Shown here piece after piece: positions 44,601 through 53,636 of a stretch of 64,000 bases of DNA. Every line of letters begins with the position of its first letter. The first letter of the stretch is position 1. The notes below the pieces were generated by a model, which saw nothing but the letters and a program-made list of their open reading frames with translations, was not told where the DNA came from and made no database searches. Made by a program: the position numbers and the translations under genes. The DNA lies in assembly GCA_018667335.1 (NCBI GenBank), contig JABIVD010000022.1, forward strand, positions 1-64,000, read 5' to 3'. The DNA is from Rhodospirillaceae bacterium (GTDB taxonomy: Bacteria; Pseudomonadota; Alphaproteobacteria; UBA6615).

Positions 44601-45464
44601 ATGACGGATAGCGCAGATGACGTATCAGGGGCGGCCGGGGTTACGGCGGCACTCAACTATCTGATCGACACAAGCGAGACGCCGGTGTTCCGGCAAACCA
44701 CGGCAGCCACCGACACTGTCAGCGTGAGCGGCGCGCGCGAGCCGCGCATGGTTGCGATTCGAAATGCCCGCCCGTTGGCTGAGGGTTTGTCTCTGGATAT
44801 CGAGGGATTCGCTTTCGCCGAGCAGGTCACGAAAGTGGCCGACTTCAATGACGATGCGCAGTTGGCATCCGTCTATACGCCGGAAATCGAAAAGCTGGTG
44901 GCCAGGATCGCTGGGGCCAGCGAGGCCGTGGTGTTCGACCACACCCGGCGTTCGACCGACCCATCGCACCGGGAGAAATATGGCTCGCGCGATCCCGTTC
45001 CGGCACCCCATAGCGATTACGACGATGCCTCCGCCAGACAGCGAATGCGTGACAAGTTCGGTGATGCGGCAGACGAACGCCTGAGGGGGCGGTTCGCAAT
45101 CGTGAACGTCTGGCGCTCGATGTCCGGTCCGATCGAGCAGTGGCCGCTGACCATTTGCGATTCGCGCACCATCGATGACGATTTTCTGATCTCGACCCGT
45201 CGTGAGGCGCCTATCCGTCCGGAGCCGTCCTTCGAATATGCCCGTCCGAGTGCCACGCGCCACGCCGCCTATGATCCCAACCATCGCTGGTACTACTTCC
45301 CGCACATGACGCGGGACGAAGTCCTGCTGTTCAAGAACTACGACACGCTCACTGACGGCACGGCGCGCTTTGCGCTGCACTCCGCCTTCGAGGATCCCGA
45401 TACGCCGGCAGACCCAGCGCAGCGCGAGACCATCGAGACGCGCGCCTTCGTGTTCTTCGACTAG
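44601..45464 (+). CDS. CmcJ/NvfI family putative oxidoreductase
   Basis: 287 residues matching the CmcJ/NvfI group, non-canonical Fe(II)/2-oxoglutarate-type enzymes first known from cephamycin and fungal meroterpenoid pathways. Seen here: VVFDHTRRS, PAPHSDYDDASARQRMRDKF with the conserved His-x-Asp pair, FAIVNVWRSMSGPIEQWPL, and PHMTRDEVLLFKNYDT near the end, followed by HSAFEDP. I chose the ATG at 44601 with AGGGGGG eight bases ahead. Next to an enoyl-CoA hydratase; the substrate is unknown. Confidence 0.85.
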   Translation: MTDSADDVSGAAGVTAALNYLIDTSETPVFRQTTAATDTVSVSGAREPRMVAIRNARPLAEGLSLDIEGFAFAEQVTKVADFNDDAQLASVYTPEIEKLVARIAGASEAVVFDHTRRSTDPSHREKYGSRDPVPAPHSDYDDASARQRMRDKFGDAADERLRGRFAIVNVWRSMSGPIEQWPLTICDSRTIDDDFLISTRREAPIRPEPSFEYARPSATRHAAYDPNHRWYYFPHMTRDEVLLFKNYDTLTDGTARFALHSAFEDPDTPADPAQRETIETRAFVFFD

Positions 45465-45490
45465 AACTGCCCGCGACCAGGAGAACAGAC

Positions 45491-46261
45491 ATGTCCGATC
45501 CCGTCGTAACCGTCGAGGAGGCCGGCGGTGGCACGCTGATTGTGCGCCTGAACCGGCCGCACAAACGCAATGCGTTGTCGTCGGAGCTGAAGCGTGAGCT
45601 CGCCGCAACGGCGCGCATGCTGGCCGAACGAACCGACATCGGCGCGATCATCCTGACCGGGGCGGGCGGCGCCTTCTGCGCGGGCAACGATCTCTCCGAA
45701 CCGGACTCGTTCGCGCAAGACCTTCCGCTGGCCGAGGCCCGCCGCCACATCCGCCTCGGCCTGGAGATGTGCCGGGCCTGGGAGGCGCTGCCCCAGCTGA
45801 CGATCGCGGCGGTGGACCGGTTCGCGATCGGCGGCGGCATTTCGCTCGCCCTGTCTTGCGACTTCCGTATTCTCCAGACAGGCGCCTGGCTGCGCGCGCC
45901 CGAGGTGGAACTCGGCATCACCTATTCCTGGGGCACGTTGCCCCGACTTGTGCGCCTCGTCGGGCCGGCGCGCGCGAAACTGATCGCGGGGCTGTGTCGT
46001 CGGGTCGAGGCCGCGACGGCGCTCGACTGGGGTCTATGTGAAGAGGTGAGTGACGATACGATGGCGGCGGCACTGGCGATGGCGGCGGAGATCACCGCCA
46101 AGCCGCGCGTGGCCCAGCAGATGGTCAAGGAATCCGTGAACCGCCTGTTCGCGGGGCCGGACACCGCGACCCTGGAGCAGGATCAGGTGTTACTCAATAT
46201 GACCGATCCGGATGCCCAGGCCCGACAGAGTGAGGTTTTGGGTCGCTTGCGTGGTGATTGA
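45491..46261 (+). CDS. Enoyl-CoA hydratase/isomerase family protein
   Basis: Crotonase-fold enzyme of 256 residues. It has RLNRPHKRNALSSELKREL, the oxyanion-hole segment AFCAGNDLSE, and AIGGGISLALSCDFRI, the second oxyanion motif. In these enzymes one or two Glu near the second motif decide the reaction; APEVELGIT is present, matching the catalytic region. Substrate unknown. It starts 26 bases after the CmcJ-like gene, so the pair is probably co-transcribed. Confidence 0.93.
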   Translation: MSDPVVTVEEAGGGTLIVRLNRPHKRNALSSELKRELAATARMLAERTDIGAIILTGAGGAFCAGNDLSEPDSFAQDLPLAEARRHIRLGLEMCRAWEALPQLTIAAVDRFAIGGGISLALSCDFRILQTGAWLRAPEVELGITYSWGTLPRLVRLVGPARAKLIAGLCRRVEAATALDWGLCEEVSDDTMAAALAMAAEITAKPRVAQQMVKESVNRLFAGPDTATLEQDQVLLNMTDPDAQARQSEVLGRLRGD

Positions 46262-46298
46262 AGCCGGTACCCGGCCCGCGGGCGCGCGCGCTCGCATC

Positions 46299-47291
46299 AT
46301 GCGGCATACCGTCCGCGGCATCTCAATTCTGCTTGCCGGTTTTCTGGTGGCCGCGCTCGCATTGACGTCGGCTTCTGCACAGGAGCGCACACCGCGCTAC
46401 GCCATCTATTACAACTCCAACGCGAGCCCGCCGGAGGCCCTGATCGGGACGCCGTATACCCATGTGATCCTGTCGTTCATCACCGTCGCGCCCGGTGTGT
46501 CGGACCCCAGTGTGCCGGACAAGGGGCCTGTCTCAGTGGTCGTACCCGGCAAGCTCGCGCCCGCGCTGGCGGTGATCGGCCGCTTGCAGGCGGAAGGCAA
46601 GCGCGTGCTGATTTCGTTCGGCGGTGGGGACATGCAACTCGTCGACTACACGGGGCTCGTCGGCCGCGAGGAGGCGCTCGCCGATGCCATCGCGGCCTTT
46701 GTGTCCGTGCATGGTTTCGACGGTGTCGACATTGATTTCGAAGTGAGTGCGGCGCTTCACAGCCGACGGCGACCCGGCGTGCTCGACGGTCGGCGTTTTC
46801 TCATCGACCTGACCGCGGCCTTGCATAAACGGCTGCCGGCGGAAGCGCTCATCAGCCACGCCCCGCAAGCGCCATATCTGGACCCGGCCTGGCATGGCGG
46901 CCCGTATCTCGATGTGTTGCGCGCCGTTGGCGATGCGATCGATTGGATAACGGTCCAGTACTACAACAACCCGGCCTACGAGACCCCGGTGGCGAGGCGG
47001 ATCGTCGGGCAGCCTCCACGACCGTTCGCGACGTCCTACGCCAGTATCGCGAATTCATTCTGGTCGTCCGAGAAGACGCTCGTCGGCCTTCCCGTTTATC
47101 GCGAAGACGCGTCCAGCGGGCATCTGCCGCCGCAAAGAGTCGTGTCCGAGGTCGTCTGTCCGTTGCGCGATCGATACGGCCGGAGGTTCGGCGGGCTGAC
47201 GGGCTGGCAGTTCTCGACTCTGACGCAGGATCATCGTTTCTGGAACAATCGGATGTCGGATGTCGGGTGCCGTGACCGGTTCGGCTTGTGA
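46299..47291 (+). CDS. Secreted glycoside hydrolase family 18-like protein (chitinase-like)
   Basis: 330 residues with a signal peptide (GISILLAGFLVAALALTSAS, cleaved after SASA). The GH18 barrel follows: RVLISFGGGD on the third strand and the complete catalytic motif DGVDIDFE (Asp141, Asp144, Asp146, Glu148). WITVQYYNNPAYE is the sixth-strand region with the conserved Tyr. All catalytic residues are present, so it may cleave chitin or other GlcNAc-containing glycans. No chitin-binding domain is seen. It starts 37 bases after the enoyl-CoA hydratase stop. Confidence 0.87.
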   Translation: MRHTVRGISILLAGFLVAALALTSASAQERTPRYAIYYNSNASPPEALIGTPYTHVILSFITVAPGVSDPSVPDKGPVSVVVPGKLAPALAVIGRLQAEGKRVLISFGGGDMQLVDYTGLVGREEALADAIAAFVSVHGFDGVDIDFEVSAALHSRRRPGVLDGRRFLIDLTAALHKRLPAEALISHAPQAPYLDPAWHGGPYLDVLRAVGDAIDWITVQYYNNPAYETPVARRIVGQPPRPFATSYASIANSFWSSEKTLVGLPVYREDASSGHLPPQRVVSEVVCPLRDRYGRRFGGLTGWQFSTLTQDHRFWNNRMSDVGCRDRFGL

Positions 47292-47401
47292 AGGATGATT
47301 TCGGGATAAGTCCGGACAACATCCACTTCCCTCCGTCTCACAAATCCGTTACACAAAAAGAAAAAAATGCCAGTTTCTTAACTTTAAGGGAGAGGAATTC
47401 G

Positions 47402-48517
47402 ATGAAATTCCAACGCAAAACAATGTGGGCGGGTGCCGTATCGGCTATCGCTCTTCTCGCAGCCGGTTCGGTTGCACAGGCTGACGGCCACCTCAATGCA
47501 CAGGAAAAGGCGCTTATCGCCGGTGCGAAGGCTGAGGGTGCTGTCACCATCATCAACCCGTTGTTCAGCGACCGTACGTCGCAGCGCATGGGTGCGGCAT
47601 TCAAGAAGCGTTATGGCCTCGGCGACGACTTCAAGTTCGCCAGCCTGCGTAAGGGCACAGGCGCCACGGTGGCCCAGGTTCGTCAGGAAATTCTGGCGGA
47701 CAAGTTCACCGTCGACATGATCCTGGTCTCGGCTCCGGGTTTCTTCGACCAGGCCGCCAAGCGCGGCGCGTTCGCCGAGCTCGATTCGGGCTACTGGGGT
47801 GATTTCTCCAAGACCATGGAGAACGCCGGTCAGTATTCCAACTACCCGCTCGTCGTGACGCCGCTGGCGTACACGTTCCAGCCGGTCTGGAATGCATCCT
47901 GCCCGGGCATGGAGAACTTCAACGTCACGTCCTATAAGGACGCCATTGCGGCGGGTCTGTCGGGCAAGACGATCTCCTCCGACATCACCAAGTCGTTCAC
48001 CTATTCGAACACTGTGGTGGCGCTGGGTGAGGCGGGTGCCGTCGATTTCGACGAATTCTGGCCGGAACTCAAGAAGACCGACCCCATCGTCGAGTTCCGC
48101 ACTGAGCCGAAGATGCAGATGGTCATCTCTTGCCAGCGTCCGTTCGACATGTGGAACCTCTCGGGCCGCGTGTATCAGAACGTGCTGAAGTCGCCGGATC
48201 TTGCTGCCAAGCTCAAGATCGGTTCCTTCTCCGAAGGCCAGGTCCTGCTGGGCAACCAGATGGCCGTGCTGAAGGGTGCCCCGCATCCGAACGCCGGCAA
48301 GCTGCTCGCCGAGTTCCTGATGTCCAAGGAAGGCTCCGACATCTTCGTCGAGGGTGAGGCGATCTACTCGCTGCGTGACGGCTACACGCCGCCGGCAGCA
48401 ACCGCGCCGTACCTTCTTGATCTGAGCACAGTGAAGCTGATCGGTCTGAAAGACTGGGTCGCGGCACAGGGCGAGTTCAAGAAAGTTCGCGGTCTGTGGC
48501 AGGAGAACTTCCGCTAG
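47402..48517 (+). CDS. ABC transporter substrate-binding protein (ferric-type family)
   Basis: 371-residue periplasmic binding protein. A signal peptide covers about 1-27 (WAGAVSAIALLAAGSVAQAD). The mature part belongs to the SBP_bac_1/6 class used by FbpA-like and 2-aminoethylphosphonate- or carboxylate-binding proteins (EGAVTIINPLFSDRTSQRMG, ADKFTVDMILVSAPGFFDQA). I see no adjacent Tyr-Tyr pair such as FbpA uses to hold iron, so an organic ligand is more likely. ATG at 47402 after GGGAGAGGA. A strong hairpin follows the stop, before the permease. Confidence 0.87.
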   Translation: MKFQRKTMWAGAVSAIALLAAGSVAQADGHLNAQEKALIAGAKAEGAVTIINPLFSDRTSQRMGAAFKKRYGLGDDFKFASLRKGTGATVAQVRQEILADKFTVDMILVSAPGFFDQAAKRGAFAELDSGYWGDFSKTMENAGQYSNYPLVVTPLAYTFQPVWNASCPGMENFNVTSYKDAIAAGLSGKTISSDITKSFTYSNTVVALGEAGAVDFDEFWPELKKTDPIVEFRTEPKMQMVISCQRPFDMWNLSGRVYQNVLKSPDLAAKLKIGSFSEGQVLLGNQMAVLKGAPHPNAGKLLAEFLMSKEGSDIFVEGEAIYSLRDGYTPPAATAPYLLDLSTVKLIGLKDWVAAQGEFKKVRGLWQENFR

Positions 48518-48537
48518 GCCATAAGGTCTGACGGTGT

Positions 48538-48568
48538 CGCGGGGTCCGGATCAAATCCGGGCCCCGCG
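48538..48568 (+). terminator. Strong hairpin between binding-protein and permease genes
   Basis: A 14-base-pair stem with one G-T pair, three-base loop (CAA), starting CGCGGGG and ending CCCCGCG, followed by ATTACTTTTCTT. It sits after the binding-protein stop. Such stems between these genes usually act as partial terminators or protect the upstream mRNA, giving more binding protein than permease. Confidence 0.6.
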
Positions 48569-48656
48569 ATTACTTTTCTTCTGAAATTCAGCCTTTTCCA
48601 GTCGCGCGCGGATTTTGTCGTGTGACTCCATAATTATTTGATCCGGTGGAACTGCG

Positions 48657-50408
48657 ATGACCGCGGAAACCCTCTCACCCACACGTGAGCGTTCGCCACT
48701 CAACAACCGCCTGCGCGCCATGATGACGCAGGAAAATCTGATCACGTTTGTCGTGGCGATTATTGTTGCAGGCGCGGTGATCGTGCCGCTGGCGGTTTTG
48801 TTTGTCTCCAGCTTCAAGGTGCTCGACCCGTTGGGTTGGGACACGACGTGGGGCTTCGGCAACTATGTCGAGATCGTGACCGACCGGATCATCCCGAAGG
48901 CGTTTCTCAACACGCTGATAATTTCTTCCGGCTCGACGGTGCTGGCGACTTTCCTCGGTGTGTCACTGGCCTGGATCAACGCCCGGACCAACTGCCCGGG
49001 CCGTGATTATCTTGAGCCCTACAACCTGATTCCGTTCTTCCTCTCGCCGTTCATTGGCGCAATTGCCTGGCACAATCTGGGTGAGCCCCAGACCGGGCTG
49101 CTCAACAACTGGGCGCGCCAAATCTTCGGTATCGAGGGTGCGATCATCAATGTCGACAATATCTGGGGCGTGATCTGGGTCACGGGTATTTTCTTTGCGC
49201 CCCTTGTCTATCTCTTCGTGGTCGGCTCGTTGCGACGCATGGATCCATCGCTGGAAGACAGCGCGCGGACAACTGGCGCCGGCCTCGTGCGCACGACCAT
49301 GACCGTCACCCTGCCGCTGGTCATGCCGGGCATTCTGTCCGGCGCGATCATCGTGTTCGTGACCAGCGCCGGTGAGTTCGGCGTGCCGTTCAAGCTGTCG
49401 GCACCCTATGGCTGGGAAACCCTGACGACGCAGATCTTCTCGAAGGCGGTCGGCGATGACGCCAACCACTTCCTGGGCGCGGCCATGAGCATGGCGCTGG
49501 GCGTCATCACCGTGTTCCTGATCTGGGTGCAGCAGCGCTACATCGCGCCGCGCTCCTTCACGACCGTGACCGGCAAGGGCTTCCGCCCGAACGTGCTCGA
49601 TCTCGGCCGGTGGCGCTGGTTGGCCTTCGCCTACAACCTGATGTTCATCGCCGTAGCGGTGGTCCTGCCGATTGTCTGCCTGATCATCGTCAGCCTGCAT
49701 CCGGTGTGGACCGGCAAAATTGTGTGGGCGGATCTCACGACGATCAACTATGTGAAGACCCTGTTCTGGTGGCGTCCCGACGCGATTGCGGCGGCGACCA
49801 ACGGCATCGCCAATTCGCTGATCCTGGCCTTCGGCGGCGCATCGATCGCCATGGTGATGGCGCTGGTCATCTCCTACATGATCCATCGCACCAAGGGCTT
49901 CGGCGTGCGGATGCTCGACTTCCTGTCAGTGGTGCCGATCGGCTTCCCGGGCATCGTGCTCGCGATGGGCGTGCTGGTGACCTACATCCAGACGCCGATC
50001 TACGCGACCTTGTGGATCTTGATGCTGGCCTACATCACGCGGTTCTTCCCCTATGGGCAGCGCAACATCTCGTCGATCATGCTGGCGATCTCCGAGGAGC
50101 TCGATCAGTCGTCGCGGATGGCGGGGGCGTCCTGGTTCACCACCCTGTGGCGGATCACGATACCGCTGCTTAAACCGGGGCTGTTCGCGGGCTGGATTTT
50201 GCTGTTCATCATCTTCCTGCGTGAACTGTCTATCTCGATCATTCTGTTCACCACGGGCACCGAGACCCTCTCGGTCGGCGTCTACTATCTGACGAACTTC
50301 GAGAACGAGCCGCTCACCGCGGCCCTGTCGATGGCACAGACGGTGCTGCTGCTGATCGCAATTTACGCATTCCGCCGGTTCGCCGGTCGCGAAGCCCTGA
50401 CGGCCTAG
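48657..50408 (+). CDS. Fused two-domain ABC permease (FbpB-like)
   Basis: 583 residues with two repeated permease domains of about six helices each. Each has the binding-protein-dependent EAA-type loop (first MDPSLEDSARTTGAGLVRTT, second ISEELDQSSRMAGASWFTTL). This fused layout is typical of the ferric/thiamine/phosphonate branch of ABC importers. It is followed by two ATPase genes in the same operon. Confidence 0.92.
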   Translation: MTAETLSPTRERSPLNNRLRAMMTQENLITFVVAIIVAGAVIVPLAVLFVSSFKVLDPLGWDTTWGFGNYVEIVTDRIIPKAFLNTLIISSGSTVLATFLGVSLAWINARTNCPGRDYLEPYNLIPFFLSPFIGAIAWHNLGEPQTGLLNNWARQIFGIEGAIINVDNIWGVIWVTGIFFAPLVYLFVVGSLRRMDPSLEDSARTTGAGLVRTTMTVTLPLVMPGILSGAIIVFVTSAGEFGVPFKLSAPYGWETLTTQIFSKAVGDDANHFLGAAMSMALGVITVFLIWVQQRYIAPRSFTTVTGKGFRPNVLDLGRWRWLAFAYNLMFIAVAVVLPIVCLIIVSLHPVWTGKIVWADLTTINYVKTLFWWRPDAIAAATNGIANSLILAFGGASIAMVMALVISYMIHRTKGFGVRMLDFLSVVPIGFPGIVLAMGVLVTYIQTPIYATLWILMLAYITRFFPYGQRNISSIMLAISEELDQSSRMAGASWFTTLWRITIPLLKPGLFAGWILLFIIFLRELSISIILFTTGTETLSVGVYYLTNFENEPLTAALSMAQTVLLLIAIYAFRRFAGREALTA

Positions 50409-50423
50409 GCGGAGGAGTTAGTT

Positions 50424-51530
50424 ATGACCACCGAGACAATTGACGCCTATCTGCAGGTCGACAACCTCGTCAAATATTTCGGCAACGACAAGGCCGTGGA
50501 CGACATCTCCTTCGGCATTCCGGAGGGGGCGTTCCTCACACTTTTGGGGCCGTCGGGCTGTGGCAAGACCACCACCCTGATGAGCGTTGCCGGGCTGCAT
50601 TCCATCGATGGGGGCCGCATCAAGGTCGGGGACACCGTGTTCACGTCGCCCAAGGAAGGCCTGTTTCTGCCGCCGGAGAAGCGCGACATCGGCATGGTCT
50701 TCCAGAGTTACGCGATCTGGCCGCACATGACCGTGGCTGAGAATGTCGCCTATCCCCTGGAAATTCGGAAGATGCAGCAATCCGAGATCGACGACCGGGT
50801 GTCCGAAGTCCTCAAGCTGGTAGGGCTGACGGACGAGACGGACAAGTTGGCGACCAACCTGTCGGGCGGCCAGCAGCAGCGCGCCTCGCTGGCCCGTGCC
50901 ATCGTCTCGAATCCGCGGCTGTTGTTGTTCGATGAGCCTTTGTCGAACCTCGATCTCAAGCTGCGCGAGCAGATGCGCGTCGAGCTCAAGCGAATCCAGA
51001 ACGAAGTCGGCATCACCGCGATCTATGTGACCCATGATCAGGCCGAAGCGCTGGTGATGAGCGATGAAATCATCGTTATGAGCAAGGGCAAGATCGAGCA
51101 GCGTGGCGGGCCCCTCGAGATCTACTCACGGCCGGTCAACGAGTATGTCAGTAACTTCATCGGCGTCGCCAACCTGCTCAAGGGCAAGGTGATCGAGGTC
51201 AACGAGCCAGGTCAGGGCGTGTTCGAACTCGCGCAGGGCGGCAAGAAGGTAAAGATGCCCTGCCTGCTCAGCCCCGGCATCTCCGCCGGCGAGGATGCGG
51301 TGCTGTCCGTTCGTCCCGAGAATGTCCACGCGGTCCGCGAGAAGGACGATTCCACGAGCCTCGAGGGTGAAGTTACCTTCGCGATCTTCCTCGGCAGCCA
51401 TGTGGATTGCCGGGTGCAGTGGGGCGACTTCGAGTGGAAGGTCATCGCCCATCCGCGTACCAAGCTGAAGGCCGGTGAAAAGGTCTATCTGTCATTTGAT
51501 CCCGAGCACACGCTGGCGGTGCAACCATGA
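50424..51530 (+). CDS. ABC transporter ATP-binding protein, first of two
   Basis: 368 residues. Walker A GPSGCGKTTTLMSVAGL, Q-loop IGMVFQSYAIWPHM, signature [15 protein letters not shown], Walker B LLLFDEPLSNLD, H-loop YVTHDQAEALV. The C-terminal 120 residues form a TOBE-like regulatory domain (AGEDAVLSVRPENVHAV). The two domains are those of the MalK/FbpC/PotA group. It is 15 bases after the permease and overlaps the next ATPase by four bases. Confidence 0.94.
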   Translation: MTTETIDAYLQVDNLVKYFGNDKAVDDISFGIPEGAFLTLLGPSGCGKTTTLMSVAGLHSIDGGRIKVGDTVFTSPKEGLFLPPEKRDIGMVFQSYAIWPHMTVAENVAYPLEIRKMQQSEIDDRVSEVLKLVGLTDETDKLATNLSGGQQQRASLARAIVSNPRLLLFDEPLSNLDLKLREQMRVELKRIQNEVGITAIYVTHDQAEALVMSDEIIVMSKGKIEQRGGPLEIYSRPVNEYVSNFIGVANLLKGKVIEVNEPGQGVFELAQGGKKVKMPCLLSPGISAGEDAVLSVRPENVHAVREKDDSTSLEGEVTFAIFLGSHVDCRVQWGDFEWKVIAHPRTKLKAGEKVYLSFDPEHTLAVQP

Positions 51531-52654
51531 GCATGAATACCGATAGGATGGACTCGAAAGTATCCATCAGTCACCTTTTCAAGAGCTACGGCGCGGAAGC
51601 TGCGGTCAAGGACTTCAACCTGGAGGTCGCGCAGGGTGAATTCGTCACCCTTCTGGGCCCGTCGGGCTGCGGCAAGACAACCACCCTGCGCTGCGTCGCC
51701 GGGCTCGAGCGGCCGGAGGCCGGCGAGATCCGGATCGGCACCGAGACCGTGGTCGCACCGGAGAAGGACATCTTCCTGTATCCGGAGCACCGCAACATCG
51801 GCATGGTGTTCCAGAGCTATGCGGTCTGGCCGCATATGACCGTGTTCGACAATGTGGCCTATGGGCTGCGCGTGCGTCGTGCGTCGAGCTCCGAGATCAA
51901 GACCCGGACCATGAAGGCGCTGGAACTCGTCGGCCTCGATCAGCAGGCCGACCGGTTCGCCACGAAGCTTTCGGGCGGTCAGCGCCAGCGCGTCGCGCTC
52001 GCACGAGCGATCGTCTACGAACCCGAGGTCATCCTGTTCGATGAGCCGCTCTCGAACCTAGATGCCAAGCTGCGTGAGCAGATGCGCGACGAGATCGTGC
52101 GCCTGCAGAAGGAAGTCGGGATCACCTCGATCTTCGTCACCCATGATCAGTCCGAGGCGCTCGTGATGAGCGATCGTGTCGTGGTGATGGACAAGGCGGT
52201 GATCCAGCAGATCGGCGACCCGCAGGATATCTATGCGAACCCGGTCAATTCCTTCGTCGCCAACTTCATCGGTGTGACGAGCCTGCTCGAAGGCACGCTT
52301 TCCGGTCGCGATGGCGAGGTCTGTAATGTGGAAGTGCCCGGCGTCAACGGTCACGACACACTCCACATCCAGGCCGTAGGTGGGGCGGGCGCACAGCCCG
52401 GCGACAAGCTGTTCCTCAGCCTGCGCCCGGAAGACATCACGCTGCATCTGGACAAGCCCGAGGGCACCGGTCACGGCAATGTCGTCGAGGGCAATGTCAT
52501 CGACACGATCTATCTGGGTAGCTTCCTCGAAGGCCGCGTCCGGGTCGGCCAGCATGAGATCGGCATTCAAATCGATCATTACGAGAATCTGACCCCCGGC
52601 CAGAGCGTGTATCTCTCGTTCCAGCCCGAACATGGTCTCTGTCTGACCGACTAG
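51527..52654 (+). CDS. ABC transporter ATP-binding protein, second of two
   Basis: 375 residues of the same MalK/FbpC type. Walker A GPSGCGKTTTLRCVAGL, Q-loop IGMVFQSYAVWPHM, signature LSGGQRQRVALARAI, Walker B VILFDEPLSNLDAKL, H-loop FVTHDQSEALV, TOBE-like end (PGDKLFLSLRPEDITL). Catalytic motifs are intact in both copies, so this is not a decayed duplicate. The two may form a heterodimer with the fused permease. Its ATG overlaps the previous stop. Confidence 0.94.
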   Translation: MSMNTDRMDSKVSISHLFKSYGAEAAVKDFNLEVAQGEFVTLLGPSGCGKTTTLRCVAGLERPEAGEIRIGTETVVAPEKDIFLYPEHRNIGMVFQSYAVWPHMTVFDNVAYGLRVRRASSSEIKTRTMKALELVGLDQQADRFATKLSGGQRQRVALARAIVYEPEVILFDEPLSNLDAKLREQMRDEIVRLQKEVGITSIFVTHDQSEALVMSDRVVVMDKAVIQQIGDPQDIYANPVNSFVANFIGVTSLLEGTLSGRDGEVCNVEVPGVNGHDTLHIQAVGGAGAQPGDKLFLSLRPEDITLHLDKPEGTGHGNVVEGNVIDTIYLGSFLEGRVRVGQHEIGIQIDHYENLTPGQSVYLSFQPEHGLCLTD

Positions 52655-52665
52655 GAACCTTTGTC

Positions 52666-53607
52666 ATGAGTATGCGTATTCTTGTGTTCGGCGCCGGCGG
52701 TGTCGGCGCCTATTTCGGTGGCCGTCTGGCTGAGGCCGGCTGTGACGTGACCTTCCTCGTGCGCCCGCATCGCCAGGCGCAGCTCGCCGAGCGTGGTTTG
52801 GTCGTGCACAGCGATTTCTTCGATGACTTCTCGGTCCCGGTGAACACCGTGACCGCCGAGCAGATGTCGGGCGAATACGACCTGATCCTCCTGGCCTGCA
52901 AGGCCTATGATCTCGGCGCGGCGATGGATGTCATCGCGCCCGCCGTCGGTGGGCAAACCACAATTCTGCCGCTGCTGAACGGCATGAAACAGGTCGATCT
53001 GCTGCAGGCGCGGTTCGGCGACGACAAGGTGCTCGGCGGGACCTGTTACATCGGTGCCAGGCGCGATCCGGAAAATGGCGACATCACCCATTTCGGGGAT
53101 TTCCACCGCATTGCCTATGGCGAGATGGCGGGCGGAATGTCGGCGCGGGTTGAAGCCTTCGCAGCGCTCAACGATACGGTCAAGTTCGACATCGATCCGA
53201 GCCCTGATGTCTCGCAGGTGATGTGGGACAAGTTCGCGATGCTGTGCGCCATGTCGTCGGTCAACACGATCAGCCGCGGCACGGTGGGAGAGATCCTCGA
53301 CACGCCATCGGGCGCAGCGTTCCTGGCTGCCGCACTCGCCGAATGTCGCGACACGGCCGATGCGCTGGGCCACACGGTGACCGACAAGACCATCGCGACC
53401 TATGAGAAGATGTTCTCGACCCAGGGCTCGAAATTCGCCTCGTCGATGCTGCGCGACGTGCTGGCCGGAAACCGGTCGGAGGGTGATCACATTATCGGCG
53501 ACATGGTGGATCGCGCCGAGGCCGCCGGGCTGCACACCCCGATCCTGCTGGCCGCACGCGCCGGCCTGGCCGTGCACGAAAAGAACGTCGCCGAGGCCGC
53601 GTCCTAG
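52666..53607 (+). CDS. Ketopantoate reductase family NAD(P)H oxidoreductase
   Basis: 313 residues of the ApbA/PanE fold. N-terminal Rossmann motif VFGAGGVGAYFGGRLAEAG; LILLACKAYDLGAAMDVI, with the Lys used in catalysis; GGTCYIGARRDP; C-terminal helical domain MWDKFAMLCAMSSVNTISRG. It lies 11 bases after the ATPase gene in a transporter operon and away from pan genes. I therefore do not call it panE: it more likely reduces or oxidises a 2-oxo/2-hydroxy acid brought in by the transporter. Confidence 0.88.
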   Translation: MSMRILVFGAGGVGAYFGGRLAEAGCDVTFLVRPHRQAQLAERGLVVHSDFFDDFSVPVNTVTAEQMSGEYDLILLACKAYDLGAAMDVIAPAVGGQTTILPLLNGMKQVDLLQARFGDDKVLGGTCYIGARRDPENGDITHFGDFHRIAYGEMAGGMSARVEAFAALNDTVKFDIDPSPDVSQVMWDKFAMLCAMSSVNTISRGTVGEILDTPSGAAFLAAALAECRDTADALGHTVTDKTIATYEKMFSTQGSKFASSMLRDVLAGNRSEGDHIIGDMVDRAEAAGLHTPILLAARAGLAVHEKNVAEAAS

Positions 53608-53636
53608 GCACTGCCACCCAATTCAGGAGACACCCG

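Noticed and set aside
47402-52654. Naming the transporter a ferric iron importer (fbpABC)
   Set aside because: The binding protein shows no adjacent Tyr pair and the operon carries enzymes and two ATPases; family name kept, substrate left open.
52666-53607. Naming the ketopantoate-reductase-like gene panE
   Set aside because: No pan genes nearby and the gene sits in a transporter operon; the family is broad.
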